DNA of 64,000 nucleotides from Gimesia chilikensis. Lineage in GTDB: Bacteria; Planctomycetota; Planctomycetia; Planctomycetales; Planctomycetaceae. Location: the NCBI RefSeq assembly GCF_008329715.1, contig NZ_VTSR01000009.1, positions 124,001-188,000 of the forward strand. Direction: 5' to 3'. Positions 28,209 to 37,480 of this stretch are shown in pieces. A program made the translations under genes and the position numbers. The number at the start of each line of letters is the position of its first letter. Position 1 is the first letter of the stretch. The notes under the pieces were generated by a model, which worked only from the letters and a program-made list of their open reading frames with translations, ran no database searches and was not told the DNA's origin.

Positions 28209-28533
28209 TGACTGAATTCTCCATGTGATTGAGAAAAGATGTTCCAGACGAACACGGAATGGGTCATCGCTTCAAACATCGGTTCCGCCGGCACTGCGGT
28301 TTTGAGGAAGGGCAGGCGGGCGAGACAATTATAAGCCACACTGCACATAATTCAAGTACCAGCAGAAACTCTTTTATTTTTCATAATTTACCACAGTCGG
28401 ATCCCCGGGTCCGACTTCCCGGCGGGTTCGTTGTGTCTGTCCGCCGGTTCTGTTATTTCATACGTAAGTCTACGTCAGGGAATTCAAAAAATTCCACCAA
28501 AATCCGGAGAATCGCTACGAAATTTTTGCTGAT
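28209..28533. promoter_or_regulatory. Divergent gap with a near-palindrome at 28396-28415
   Basis: Between the BI-1 gene and the oxoprolinase gene lies GTCGGATCCCCGGGTCCGAC. The outer GTCGGA/TCCGAC arms match perfectly and only the centre breaks the symmetry. It is a candidate operator. No clear promoter boxes were found, and the plus-strand open frame here (28229-28537) is not convincing as a gene. Confidence 0.3.
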
Positions 28534-31500
28534 ATGAATGGCACAAAAATGGATCAGATCGAAAAAAAGTGGGAATTCTGGATCGATGTAGGCGGCACCT
28601 TCACAGACTGTATTGCCCGCTCTCCCCGAAATGAGTTCATCCCCTTTAAGACTCTTAGTTCGGGTATCACGAAAGGTCGTATACAGGAAATCCCTGATCC
28701 CACGATCATTATCGATCCTTCCCGGCAGGGTAATCCGGCAGACTTCTGGCAGGAATACCAGATCGTATTTCTGAATGAAGCGGGACAGCCCGTGCATTCG
28801 GCACAAGTAACTTCCTTTGACACCACCACCGGTTCCCTGCAATTCACCCCCGGCCTGCCTGAGTCTGTTTCTGTCTCTTCCGGTTATGAACTTTCATCCG
28901 GTGAAGAAGCACCGGTTCTCGCTATCCGCTGGATCCTCGGCCTCAAGAAATCCGAACCAATTTCCAATGTCATTGTGAAACTCGGCACGACACGCGGCAC
29001 CAATGCTCTGCTCACCCGTAACGGTGCCCGCACCGCCTTCATTACCACCAAAGGCTTCGCAGATGTGCTCCTGATTGGGAACCAGGATCGCCCCCGACTA
29101 TTCGATCTTGTGATCCAGAAACCGGAGCCCCTGTTCGAAAGCACGGTCGAAATCAATGAGCGAATCGACTCTGAGGGGAATGTTCTCCAGCCCCCTGACC
29201 CGCAAATCATCCGCCAGCAGTTAGCAGAACTCAAAGCGACCGGTGTCGAATCTCTGGCGATCTGCCTGCTGCATTCTTTTGCCAACCTGGAGCATGAAGA
29301 ACTCGTCGCCCGACTCGCAGAAGAAGCAGGCTTTGATGAAATCAGTGTTTCCAGCCGACTTTCGCCACTGATCAAAATTGTCTCCCGCGGTGACACGACA
29401 GTCATGGACGCCTATCTGAATCCGATCCTCAAGGACTACATCAAGAAGCTCCGCACTCCTCTGGAAAATTGCGAACTTAAACTGATGACCTCCGCCGGCG
29501 GTCTGGTTGACGCTTCGCATTTCGTTGGTAAGGACAGTATCCTCTCGGGCCCCGCTGGAGGTGTGATTGGTTATTCCCGCGTCGCGGAGATTGCCGGTTT
29601 CCCCCGTTCTATCGGCTTCGATATGGGAGGCACCAGCACCGATGTCTCCCGCTTTGATGGCGTTTATGAGCGGGAATTCGAAACCCGTAAAGCAGGTGTG
29701 CGGATTGTTGCCCCGATGCTGAGTATCGAAACTGTCGCAGCCGGTGGGGGAAGTATCTGCGGATTTGATGGCATCAAGCTGCACGTCGGTCCCGCCAGCG
29801 CAGGCGCGGATCCAGGCCCTGCCTGCTATGGACGAGGCGGCCCGCTGACAGTGACTGACCTGAATCTGTTCCTCGGAAAGATTCTCCCGAGCCGATTCCC
29901 GTTTGCTCTCGATCATGGTGCGGTCGAACAGCGTCTGACGACGATCTGCGAGGAAATCGCTGCCTCCCCGATGGGCAAAGCATACACTCCCCTCGAACTG
30001 GCTGAGGGGTTCCTGCAGATCGCGAATGCCAACATGGTACGTGCGATCCGCAACATTTCCGTAGCCCGTGGTTACGATCCTGCTGACTACGTGCTGGTCA
30101 GTTTTGGCGGCGCCGGTTCTCAACACACGTGTGCCATCGCCCGTTCGCTGGGAATCCATGAAGTACTGATCCATCCTTATTCCGGTATCCTCAGTGCCTT
30201 TGGTATCGGCCAGGCCGATGTACGCCGTTTTGGTCAGCAGTCGGTTCTTGAGACCTGGTCAGATGAATTACAGCAGGAACTGCAGAACCGTTTTTCAGCA
30301 CTCGACCAGAGCGTTTACGGTGAAGTCCGCGCGGAAGGCATCCCTCCGGAACGAATCAAAGCCCCCGAGCATTCCCTTGAGATGCGTTACCTGGGCACCG
30401 ACGCCACGATTCAAGTTCGTTGCCAGCAGGGACTGGATGAGCGCACGCAGTTCGAACAGGAACATCAGCGACTCTATGGCTACAAACACACGGCGCGCGA
30501 CATTGAGGTCACTGCACTCCGTACGGAAATCGTCGGACTGATGGAAGAGCCCCATTTACCCGCCAGGGAGCCGGTCTCGCGTACCCCTCAACCTGTCGAA
30601 ACGACAACAGCCTATTTTCAGGGACAGGCTCAGGAGACCGCCGTTTATCTGCGGGAAAACCTGCAGCCCGGCGATCAGCTCGCAGGCCCTGCGATTATCT
30701 GTGAAGCGATCTCGACGGTGATTATCGATCCCGGCTTCACCGCAGAGATTCTGTCTCGTGGAGAAACGTTGATGCGGGAGACCTCACCGCAGTCAGGCGG
30801 CCATGCGGATATCAGCACCGAAGCCGATCCGGTCATGCTGGAAATCTTCAACAACCTGTTCGCGTCCATTGCCGAGCAGATGGGAATCACTCTGCAGAAA
30901 ACATCGATTTCCACCAACGTCAAAGAGAGACTGGACTTCAGTTGTGCGGTCTTCTCCGCAACGGGAGACCTCGTCGTAAATGCGCCACATATCCCCGTTC
31001 ACCTGGGTGCCATGAGTGAAACGGTAAAGCGGATCATCGCCGATAATCCGGACCTGGGACCGGGAGATGTGTTCGTGACCAACGATCCGTATCGAGGCGG
31101 CTCCCATCTGCCCGACGTAACGGTAATCACTCCCGTGCATCATCCGGAAAGCGGAGAACTGGTATTTTTTACTGCCAGCCGCGCACATCATGCAGAGATT
31201 GGTGGAATTGTCCCCGGAAGTATGCCCCCCTTCTCTAAGACTCTGGCCGATGAAGGTGTATTGATTCGAAACTTCAAACTGGTCGACCATGGCACCTCCC
31301 GTGAAGCGGAACTCCGCGATCTATTACTTTCTGGCGAACATCCTTCACGTTCGGTAGCTGACAACCTGTCGGATGTCTCCGCGCAGGTTGCGGCGAATAA
31401 TTGTGGTGTCACTTTGCTGAATGATCTTGTGCATCGCTATTCACTGCCGGTCGTCCAGGCTTACATGAAACACATTCAGCAGGCAGCCACCGAAAAGATG

Positions 31501-32388
31501 CAGCTCGCACTCGCCGCGATTGAAGACGGCGACTATTCGTTTACCGATCATCTTGATAATGGGGCGCCGCTCTGTGTGAAAATCTCCATTCAGGGGAGTC
31601 GTGCCGTTGTCGATTTCACTGGCACCGGACCGGTGTTGGAGACCAACCTGAATGCGAATCGCGCCATTGTGAACGCGGCAGTGCTCTATGTCTTTCGCTG
31701 CCTGATCCAGGAAGACATTCCGCTCAATAGCGGCGTACTGGCTCCGGTCGAAATCATACTTCCTGAATGCTTCCTGAATCCTCCAGAACGGGATTCTCCC
31801 GCCGAATGTGCCGCGATGGTGGGAGGCAACGTCGAAACATCCCAGCGAACCGTCGATACCCTGCTCGGAGCGCTGGGCAAAGCTGCTGCCAGCCAGGGAA
31901 CGATGAATAATCTCACTTTCGGCGATGAGACATTCGGCTACTACGAAACCATCTGTGGTGGTAGTGGCGCAACCGCAGACAGCGCTGGTACTGACGCCGT
32001 CCACACGCATATGACCAATACCCGACTGACCGATGCCGAGATTATCGAACGCCGCTACCCGGTCAGGCTGCATGAATTCTCGATCCGCACTGGATCTGGA
32101 GGGGCAGGTCAATACCCGGGAGGAGCCGGCATCGTTCGACGGATCGAATTCCTCAAACCGCTGCGAATCTCACTGCTGTCTGAACGACGGGGCGATTACG
32201 CTCCCTTCGGCCTGGATGGAGGAGAACCGGGACAGATCGGCGAGAACCTGCTGCAGAAAGCAGGCACGACGACCGAGGAATCGCTGGGAGGGAAACTCTC
32301 CATTTCTGTAGATGCGGGCGATACACTGACCATCAAAACGCCAGGTGGCGGTGGCTACGGGACACCCGGTAACACACCAGCAAAGTGA
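28534..32388 (+). CDS. Fused HyuA/HyuB hydantoinase/5-oxoprolinase
   Basis: The 1284-residue protein joins an N-terminal HyuA-type ATP-dependent domain (FWIDVGGTFTDCIAR near 16-30, and a GFDMGGTSTDVSR segment) with a HyuB-type domain from about residue 757. The order and size match eukaryotic-type 5-oxoprolinases, which hydrolyse 5-oxoproline to glutamate with ATP. Related proteins act on hydantoins or acetone, so the substrate is unproven. The DUF1445/D-glutamate cyclase gene two genes downstream favours 5-oxoproline. Start could also be ATG at 28549. Confidence 0.85.
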   Translation: MNGTKMDQIEKKWEFWIDVGGTFTDCIARSPRNEFIPFKTLSSGITKGRIQEIPDPTIIIDPSRQGNPADFWQEYQIVFLNEAGQPVHSAQVTSFDTTTGSLQFTPGLPESVSVSSGYELSSGEEAPVLAIRWILGLKKSEPISNVIVKLGTTRGTNALLTRNGARTAFITTKGFADVLLIGNQDRPRLFDLVIQKPEPLFESTVEINERIDSEGNVLQPPDPQIIRQQLAELKATGVESLAICLLHSFANLEHEELVARLAEEAGFDEISVSSRLSPLIKIVSRGDTTVMDAYLNPILKDYIKKLRTPLENCELKLMTSAGGLVDASHFVGKDSILSGPAGGVIGYSRVAEIAGFPRSIGFDMGGTSTDVSRFDGVYEREFETRKAGVRIVAPMLSIETVAAGGGSICGFDGIKLHVGPASAGADPGPACYGRGGPLTVTDLNLFLGKILPSRFPFALDHGAVEQRLTTICEEIAASPMGKAYTPLELAEGFLQIANANMVRAIRNISVARGYDPADYVLVSFGGAGSQHTCAIARSLGIHEVLIHPYSGILSAFGIGQADVRRFGQQSVLETWSDELQQELQNRFSALDQSVYGEVRAEGIPPERIKAPEHSLEMRYLGTDATIQVRCQQGLDERTQFEQEHQRLYGYKHTARDIEVTALRTEIVGLMEEPHLPAREPVSRTPQPVETTTAYFQGQAQETAVYLRENLQPGDQLAGPAIICEAISTVIIDPGFTAEILSRGETLMRETSPQSGGHADISTEADPVMLEIFNNLFASIAEQMGITLQKTSISTNVKERLDFSCAVFSATGDLVVNAPHIPVHLGAMSETVKRIIADNPDLGPGDVFVTNDPYRGGSHLPDVTVITPVHHPESGELVFFTASRAHHAEIGGIVPGSMPPFSKTLADEGVLIRNFKLVDHGTSREAELRDLLLSGEHPSRSVADNLSDVSAQVAANNCGVTLLNDLVHRYSLPVVQAYMKHIQQAATEKMQLALAAIEDGDYSFTDHLDNGAPLCVKISIQGSRAVVDFTGTGPVLETNLNANRAIVNAAVLYVFRCLIQEDIPLNSGVLAPVEIILPECFLNPPERDSPAECAAMVGGNVETSQRTVDTLLGALGKAAASQGTMNNLTFGDETFGYYETICGGSGATADSAGTDAVHTHMTNTRLTDAEIIERRYPVRLHEFSIRTGSGGAGQYPGGAGIVRRIEFLKPLRISLLSERRGDYAPFGLDGGEPGQIGENLLQKAGTTTEESLGGKLSISVDAGDTLTIKTPGGGGYGTPGNTPAK

Positions 32389-32560
32389 ACAACAGTTTGT
32401 TCACCGTTGCCATAAATTAGCTGCTGCTAATTGGGTTCTCTCATTTAATATTCGTGAGTTCTGCTTTGTGATTTCGCCCTGCAGTCGGTAAGGTAGCGCT
32501 ATACCCAATTGAAACGTATCACTCACTATTTATAGAACAAAACTAAGAAGGAAGAGTACC

Positions 32561-33097
32561 GTGTCTCAAAACCGTCGCGCCGAAGTTGATGCCGCGTTGG
32601 CTGATGTTGATTTCGACAAGTTTGATTACCAGGTCGTCTTTGAAACCACTAAGGGAACCATTCGCATGGACCTCTATCCCGATGTGGCTCCCGGGCACTG
32701 CAAGAACCTGATCGGACTGACAAAAATCGGATTCTATGACGGGATTATCTTCCACCGCGTTATTCCCGATTTCGTGATCCAGGTAGGCTGCCCCCAGGGA
32801 ACAGGCACCGGTGGTCCGGGTTACACGATCGACGCGGAATTCAACAATATTCCCCACGAAACCGGCGTGCTCTCGATGGCCCGCACCAGTGACCCGAATT
32901 CCGCTGGTTCTCAGTTCTTCATCTGCCTGGGCCGCGTACCTCACCTGGACAACTCCTATACTGTCTTTGGTAGAACCAGCGACAAAGAGAGCGAAGCTGT
33001 CGTACTCGAAATCGGTAATGTCGAAACCGACCACGGCGATCGCCCGCTGGATGAAGTTAAAATCACGGGATCCGAAGTGATCGCCAAGGAAAAATAA
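32561..33097 (+). CDS. Cyclophilin-type peptidyl-prolyl cis-trans isomerase
   Basis: The 178-residue protein starts with GTG at 32561 with AGAAGGAAG 10-15 bases upstream. It has no signal peptide, so it acts in the cytoplasm. The cyclophilin core is clear: [22 protein letters not shown] and [16 protein letters not shown]. Its gene ends five bases before the DUF1445 gene, so the two are probably cotranscribed. Confidence 0.93.
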   Translation: MSQNRRAEVDAALADVDFDKFDYQVVFETTKGTIRMDLYPDVAPGHCKNLIGLTKIGFYDGIIFHRVIPDFVIQVGCPQGTGTGGPGYTIDAEFNNIPHETGVLSMARTSDPNSAGSQFFICLGRVPHLDNSYTVFGRTSDKESEAVVLEIGNVETDHGDRPLDEVKITGSEVIAKEK

Positions 33098-33102
33098 CCG
33101 CG

Positions 33103-33900
33103 ATGAGCATTGATCGTGCTTCACTGTTAACCGGTGCGGCTGTGCGTGAAGCCTGCCGCACCGGTCAGTTCTCCGGGCAGACCTCGGGACTGGCTCCCGG
33201 GTTCGCCCAGGCGAATCTGGTGATTCTTCGTGAAGCCGAGGCAGCTCACTTTCGCGAGTTCTGTGCGAAAAACCCGAAACCCTGCCCTGTCCTGGAAGTG
33301 ACGGAGGCCGGCAATCCCTGCCCGCGGCAGTCGACTCCCGACGCTGACCTCAGGACTGACCTGCCCCGCTACCGTGTCTGGGAATCGGGTGAACTGGTAG
33401 AAGAACCGACGAGCATCTCCCACCTCTGGCAAAACGACCTGGTGGCATTTCTCATTGGGTGCTCATTCACCTTCGAAGCAGAAATGATTCGTGCAGGGCT
33501 GCCTGTCAGACACATCGACCTGGGCGTTAACGTCCCCATGTATCGTACGAATGTGCCTTGTGAATCAGCGGGGATCTTTTCGGGTCCACTGGTTGTTTCC
33601 ATGCGTCCCTTTCTCCCGGCCAATGCAATTCGCGCGATCCAGATTACCGGGCGTTTCCCGGCTGTCCATGGGGAACCTGTGCATCTGGGGTTTCCTGATC
33701 AGCTGGGAATTACCGATTTGAGCCAGCCCGATTTTGGAGATCCCGTTCCGGTCCATGAGGGAGAATTACCCGTCTTCTGGGCCTGTGGTGTAACGCCGCA
33801 AACGGTGTTGATGGAAGCGAAGCCGGAATTTGCGATCACGCACAGTCCCGGCTGCATGTTCGTTACTGACTGGAAAGACGAACAACTGGCCACGCGCTAA
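33103..33900 (+). CDS. DUF1445 family protein (D-glutamate cyclase-like)
   Basis: The 265-residue protein matches the DUF1445 'putative hydro-lyase' family by size and by the conserved GCSFTFE (119-125) and NVPMYRTN (143-150) segments. The family includes the catalytic region of mammalian D-glutamate cyclase, which makes 5-oxo-D-proline from D-glutamate. The gene follows the cyclophilin by five bases and the fused oxoprolinase by one gene, so the two could act in sequence. No signal peptide. Confidence 0.85.
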   Translation: MSIDRASLLTGAAVREACRTGQFSGQTSGLAPGFAQANLVILREAEAAHFREFCAKNPKPCPVLEVTEAGNPCPRQSTPDADLRTDLPRYRVWESGELVEEPTSISHLWQNDLVAFLIGCSFTFEAEMIRAGLPVRHIDLGVNVPMYRTNVPCESAGIFSGPLVVSMRPFLPANAIRAIQITGRFPAVHGEPVHLGFPDQLGITDLSQPDFGDPVPVHEGELPVFWACGVTPQTVLMEAKPEFAITHSPGCMFVTDWKDEQLATR

Positions 33901-33909
33901 AACGCGGGA

Positions 33910-34197
33910 TCAGGAGTGAGACTTCAGCTGTGATGCGGGCTCGTCTATTGTAGAGACTTCCGGCAGATGCAGTGAGCGGATGCGAAAGTTCTCCCACAGG
34001 AGTGAATACGCGAAGCAGGGTTCTCGCTCCAGCGTGTAAGCCACAGGCTGACTTTCCCAGAAGCTCATTAGATTACCCTGGGGAGGATTCGTATACAGTC
34101 TCTGCTTGCAGCGCGGGCAGACCGTCCCATGGGGAGTCGCCTGCGTCTCAGCGGACTGATGTTCCAGACAGATTGTCGTTGCGTGTTCGTTTCTCAT
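33910..34197 (-). CDS. Small zinc-ribbon-like protein
   Basis: The 95-residue product, starting at the ATG at 34197, has a CPRC pair (Cys27, Cys30) with a CLEH segment (Cys10, His13) upstream, spaced as a possible zinc ribbon. It is convergent with the DUF1445 gene, ten bases away. No family is recognised. The frame could be extended to 34260, but only with an unconserved leader. Confidence 0.5.
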   Translation of the reverse strand: MRNEHATTICLEHQSAETQATPHGTVCPRCKQRLYTNPPQGNLMSFWESQPVAYTLEREPCFAYSLLWENFRIRSLHLPEVSTIDEPASQLKSHS

Positions 34198-34532
34198 AGC
34201 AGCTGGATTATACCGAGCCCGTCCGGGCACTCTCCAGTTTTTTCTTGAGCCGGCAATCAAGATTTTCAGGGAACCCGAACGGCCTCGCTTTCTCTTCTGG
34301 AAATTTGTCTGCTTGCCTGTTCCGATCAGCCACTACAGTCCTGAAAACCCGCCTGACCGTCATAACAGGCTATCGGTGGCGACCCATAGCAGGATGTGTG
34401 TCGGATTCCGGGAGTCAATCCCCTGAAATCATCGCATCCTGGTTTCCAGTTTGGTATAACAGGGGTTCAGAATCGAACCTGCTCAGGACCGCTGTTCCGT
34501 TTAGTTCAACACAGACTCTTGGTACACAACTC
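34198..34532. other. 335-base gap before the DapA-like gene
   Basis: Divergent gap between the small zinc-ribbon gene and the DapA-like gene. No gene, RNA or clear promoter is seen. The plus-strand frame is open through part of it, but the leader peptide is unlike any family N-terminus, so I start the next gene at 34533. Confidence 0.4.
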
Positions 34533-35453
34533 ATGACAATTGATCTTTCCACTCAACTGAAGGGAGTGCTCCCTCCGGTCATTACACCACTGACGTCCGA
34601 ACGCAGGCTGGATGCAGCGTCAGCAGAATCCGTCTACCGTTTCATGCTGAAGCAGGGCGCGCATGGACTGTTCCTGTTCGGCACTTCAGGTGAAGGCCCC
34701 CTGCTCTGCGAACCAGATCGGGAAGAGGCCACCGATATCGCGGTGAAAGCGGTGGACGGCAGCGTCCCCTTGCTGGTGGGCGTGATTGCCCCTGGAACCG
34801 AACAGATTATCGCACAGGCCAAGGTCGCCAAAGCGCAGGGTGCGGATGCAGTTGTTGTCTGCCCTCCTTATTACTATCCGGCGAGCCAGAAAGACATGCT
34901 CGTCCACTACCGCACAATTCGGGAAGCGGTCGACATTCCGATCTTTGCTTATGACATCCCTGTCATGACGAAAATAAAAATCGAACTCGACACCCTGATG
35001 ACGCTCGGCAAAGAAGGCACGATCATCGGAGTCAAAGATTCCAGCGGTGATGCCGTCGGCTTTCATCGACTTGTTGCCAGCAAGCCTCCCGGAATGAAGC
35101 TCTTCACCGGAGCGGAGATGCTGGTCCATGCCGTCATGATGGCAGGAGCTGACGGCACTGTTCCCGGTCTGGCAAACGTAGGCCCAGAACTGTTCGTACA
35201 ACTCTATGAAGCTGCTGCTGCAGGCAATCACCAGGAAGCGGTTCGTCTTCAGGAAGCCATCGTCAGATTGTTTGAAGTCTTCGTTTGCCCCGACGGAACC
35301 ATGAATGTAGGCTACATCATAGGCTCGATGAAAACCGCACTGCGTCTCCGCGGCATCATTGAGAATGATACACTGTTTCATCCGTTCCCTGCCTGCACTC
35401 CCGAACTGATCGAGCGCACCGAAACAATTATGAAAGAAGTCGGCTGTCTCTGA
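34533..35453 (+). CDS. DapA/NanA superfamily aldolase or lyase
   Basis: The 306-residue protein has the Schiff-base lysine Lys168 in GVKDSSGD, the Tyr140 of the YDIP motif and the GTSGEGPLL phosphate or carboxylate loop (50-58). The superfamily includes dihydrodipicolinate synthase, N-acetylneuraminate lyase and several keto-acid aldolases. The YDIP and GTSGE variants argue against a plain DapA. It is 62 bases upstream of mch and could be in the same unit. Substrate not assigned. Confidence 0.8.
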   Translation: MTIDLSTQLKGVLPPVITPLTSERRLDAASAESVYRFMLKQGAHGLFLFGTSGEGPLLCEPDREEATDIAVKAVDGSVPLLVGVIAPGTEQIIAQAKVAKAQGADAVVVCPPYYYPASQKDMLVHYRTIREAVDIPIFAYDIPVMTKIKIELDTLMTLGKEGTIIGVKDSSGDAVGFHRLVASKPPGMKLFTGAEMLVHAVMMAGADGTVPGLANVGPELFVQLYEAAAAGNHQEAVRLQEAIVRLFEVFVCPDGTMNVGYIIGSMKTALRLRGIIENDTLFHPFPACTPELIERTETIMKEVGCL

Positions 35454-35515
35454 TGAAATCGACTCTGCCGAGTGCCTGCCATACCAACCTGAATGTGGAA
35501 TGAATTGAATAAACC

Positions 35516-36466
35516 ATGAGCGGTGTTTTAAACGAACGGGCGTGTCAGCTGACAGAACAGCTGCTGGCCAGGTCCGGCGAACTGAAAGTCTTTCCGCATG
35601 CCCTGGAGAACGGCGCCATTGTCGTCGATTGCGGCATAGAAACATCGGCGGGAATCCAGGCAGGCCTGCTCCTGGCAAGGATCTGTATGGCGGACCTGGG
35701 CGAAGTAAAACTGGTTCCCGGTGAACTCGACGGTCTGCCGCTCCCCTATCTACAGGTGCAGACTGATCATGCCGTCGAATCCTGCCTGCTCAGTCAGTAC
35801 GCTGGCTGGAAAATTGATGTAGGTAAATTCTTCGCTATGGGCTCCGGTCCGATGCGAGCTGCTGCTGAAGTCGAAGATCTATACCGGATTCTTGCTTTTG
35901 GTGAGTCACCTGAGAAAACGGTAGGCGTTCTGGAATCCAATACACTGCCCGACATCAACGTGGTCGATAAAATTGCACAATCGACGGGCGTCGATCCGAA
36001 GAACATCATGCTTCTGGTTGCTCCCACCTCGAGCATCGCCGGTAACATTCAGGTGATTGCCCGCTCGGTAGAGACGGCTATGCATAAACTGTTTGAAATC
36101 AAGTTTGATGTGCATCGTGTCCAGGCGGGCTTCGGTACCGCACCACTGGCACCTGTCGCCAAAGATCACCTGACGGGTATCGGACGTACCAATGATGCGA
36201 TTCTATATGGCAGTGCCGTCACACTCTGGGTGGTCGGCGACGACGAATCGCTGCAGGAGATCGGCCCTTCGCTCCCCTCCTGTTCGGCAGCCTGTTATGG
36301 CAAACCTTTTCTGGATGTCTTCGCTGAGGCCAACCATGACTTTTATGAAATCGACCCGAGTTTCTTCAGCCCTGCTGTCGTTACGTTGCAGAACCTCGAA
36401 ACCGGTAATGTCTTTCGGTTCGGCGAGATGAATCCCGATTTGCTCAAGCAGAGCTTCGGACTCTGA
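35516..36466 (+). CDS. mch: Methenyltetrahydromethanopterin cyclohydrolase
   Basis: Mch hydrolyses methenyl-H4MPT to formyl-H4MPT in the archaeal-type one-carbon pathway, which planctomycetes and methylotrophs share. The 316-residue length is right for Mch. Features include MGSGPMRA near residue 106 and the AGFGTAPLAPVAKD segment. The ATP-grasp ligase 44 bases downstream is consistent with an H4MPT-related cluster. Confidence 0.9.
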   Translation: MSGVLNERACQLTEQLLARSGELKVFPHALENGAIVVDCGIETSAGIQAGLLLARICMADLGEVKLVPGELDGLPLPYLQVQTDHAVESCLLSQYAGWKIDVGKFFAMGSGPMRAAAEVEDLYRILAFGESPEKTVGVLESNTLPDINVVDKIAQSTGVDPKNIMLLVAPTSSIAGNIQVIARSVETAMHKLFEIKFDVHRVQAGFGTAPLAPVAKDHLTGIGRTNDAILYGSAVTLWVVGDDESLQEIGPSLPSCSAACYGKPFLDVFAEANHDFYEIDPSFFSPAVVTLQNLETGNVFRFGEMNPDLLKQSFGL

Positions 36467-36510
36467 TACAGTCACCTGATTCCGATCCCGTTTAGCCAGG
36501 AACAAGTTTC

Positions 36511-37434
36511 GTGCGGATTGCCATTCTGGGAAATCAGGGAAGCTGGTACTGCCGTGAACTTCAGCAGGCTGCGGAAGCACGCGGGCATTTGTCCTGCACA
36601 CTCGAATTCCACGATCTCGCAGCCTGGCTCCCTGGTCTTTCTGCAGAGCAGTTCAACAGCTATGACGCAGATGAGTGTCAGATTGATCTCAATCAGTTTG
36701 ATGCCCTGATCATTCGCACGATGCCTCCCGGCTCGCTGGAACAGGTTATCTTTCGCATGGATCTGCTGGGGCGTCTGGAACAGGCAGGCGTAACCGTATT
36801 CAACACTCCCCGGGCCATAGAGTGCGCAGTCGATAAATATCTGACAACTTCCCGCCTGTCGGCATCAGGACTGCCTGTTCCTGCGACCGCTGTCTGTGAA
36901 TCCTCAGCAGCGGCAATGCAGCGGTTCGAAGATCTGGGGGGAGACGTCGTCGTCAAACCGCTGTTTGGTTCTGAAGGACGTGGCATCTTCCGGATCAGCG
37001 ATCCCGATCTTGCTTATCGCTCATTTCGCACGCTCGAGCGCACGCAGGCTGTCATCTATCTGCAGCGTTACATTCCCCACCCGGGCTACGACCTGCGAAT
37101 TCTGATTCTCAATGGTTCCGTCGTTGGAGCAATCCGCAGACATAATCAGACTGATTTTCGAACCAATATTTCCCGCCAGGGACGAGCGGAAGCTTACTCG
37201 CCGACTGAGTTTGAAGTTCAACTGGCGTTGCGGGCCTGCGAACTGACCCAGGCCGAATTCGCGGGCGTTGATCTGTTGACTCCCGTCGATGAACCTGAGA
37301 CCCGTTATCTGCTCGAAGTCAATGCGGTACCAGGCTGGAGAGGACTGCAATCAGTCACAAATGTGAATGTGGCTGCACTGGTGATTGAATATCTGGAACA
37401 GAAACGAAACAATGCAGGTGTAAGCCAGCCCTGA
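36511..37434 (+). CDS. RimK/MptN-like ATP-grasp ligase
   Basis: The 307-residue protein starts at GTG 36511 and has the ATP-grasp fold: nucleotide-binding VVKPLFGSEGRGIFRI, metal and phosphate residues in YDLRILIL, and the late LLEVNAVPGWRGL. RimK-type enzymes add glutamate to protein or cofactor ends. Next to mch the most likely role is glutamylation of a methanopterin cofactor (MptN-like), an inference from position. It lies 44 bases after mch. Confidence 0.8.
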   Translation: MRIAILGNQGSWYCRELQQAAEARGHLSCTLEFHDLAAWLPGLSAEQFNSYDADECQIDLNQFDALIIRTMPPGSLEQVIFRMDLLGRLEQAGVTVFNTPRAIECAVDKYLTTSRLSASGLPVPATAVCESSAAAMQRFEDLGGDVVVKPLFGSEGRGIFRISDPDLAYRSFRTLERTQAVIYLQRYIPHPGYDLRILILNGSVVGAIRRHNQTDFRTNISRQGRAEAYSPTEFEVQLALRACELTQAEFAGVDLLTPVDEPETRYLLEVNAVPGWRGLQSVTNVNVAALVIEYLEQKRNNAGVSQP

Positions 37435-37480
37435 TTTACGATTTAATATCTATAACAGCTAACAATAAAGATTCAAAACC

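Noticed and set aside
28229-28537. 102-residue plus-strand frame before the oxoprolinase gene
   Set aside because: Composition is unlike coding sequence and it runs into the start of the next gene.
34245-34532. N-terminal extension of the DapA-like gene
   Set aside because: The extra residues have no resemblance to the family and lack a ribosome binding site; the ATG at 34533 matches the family N-terminus.
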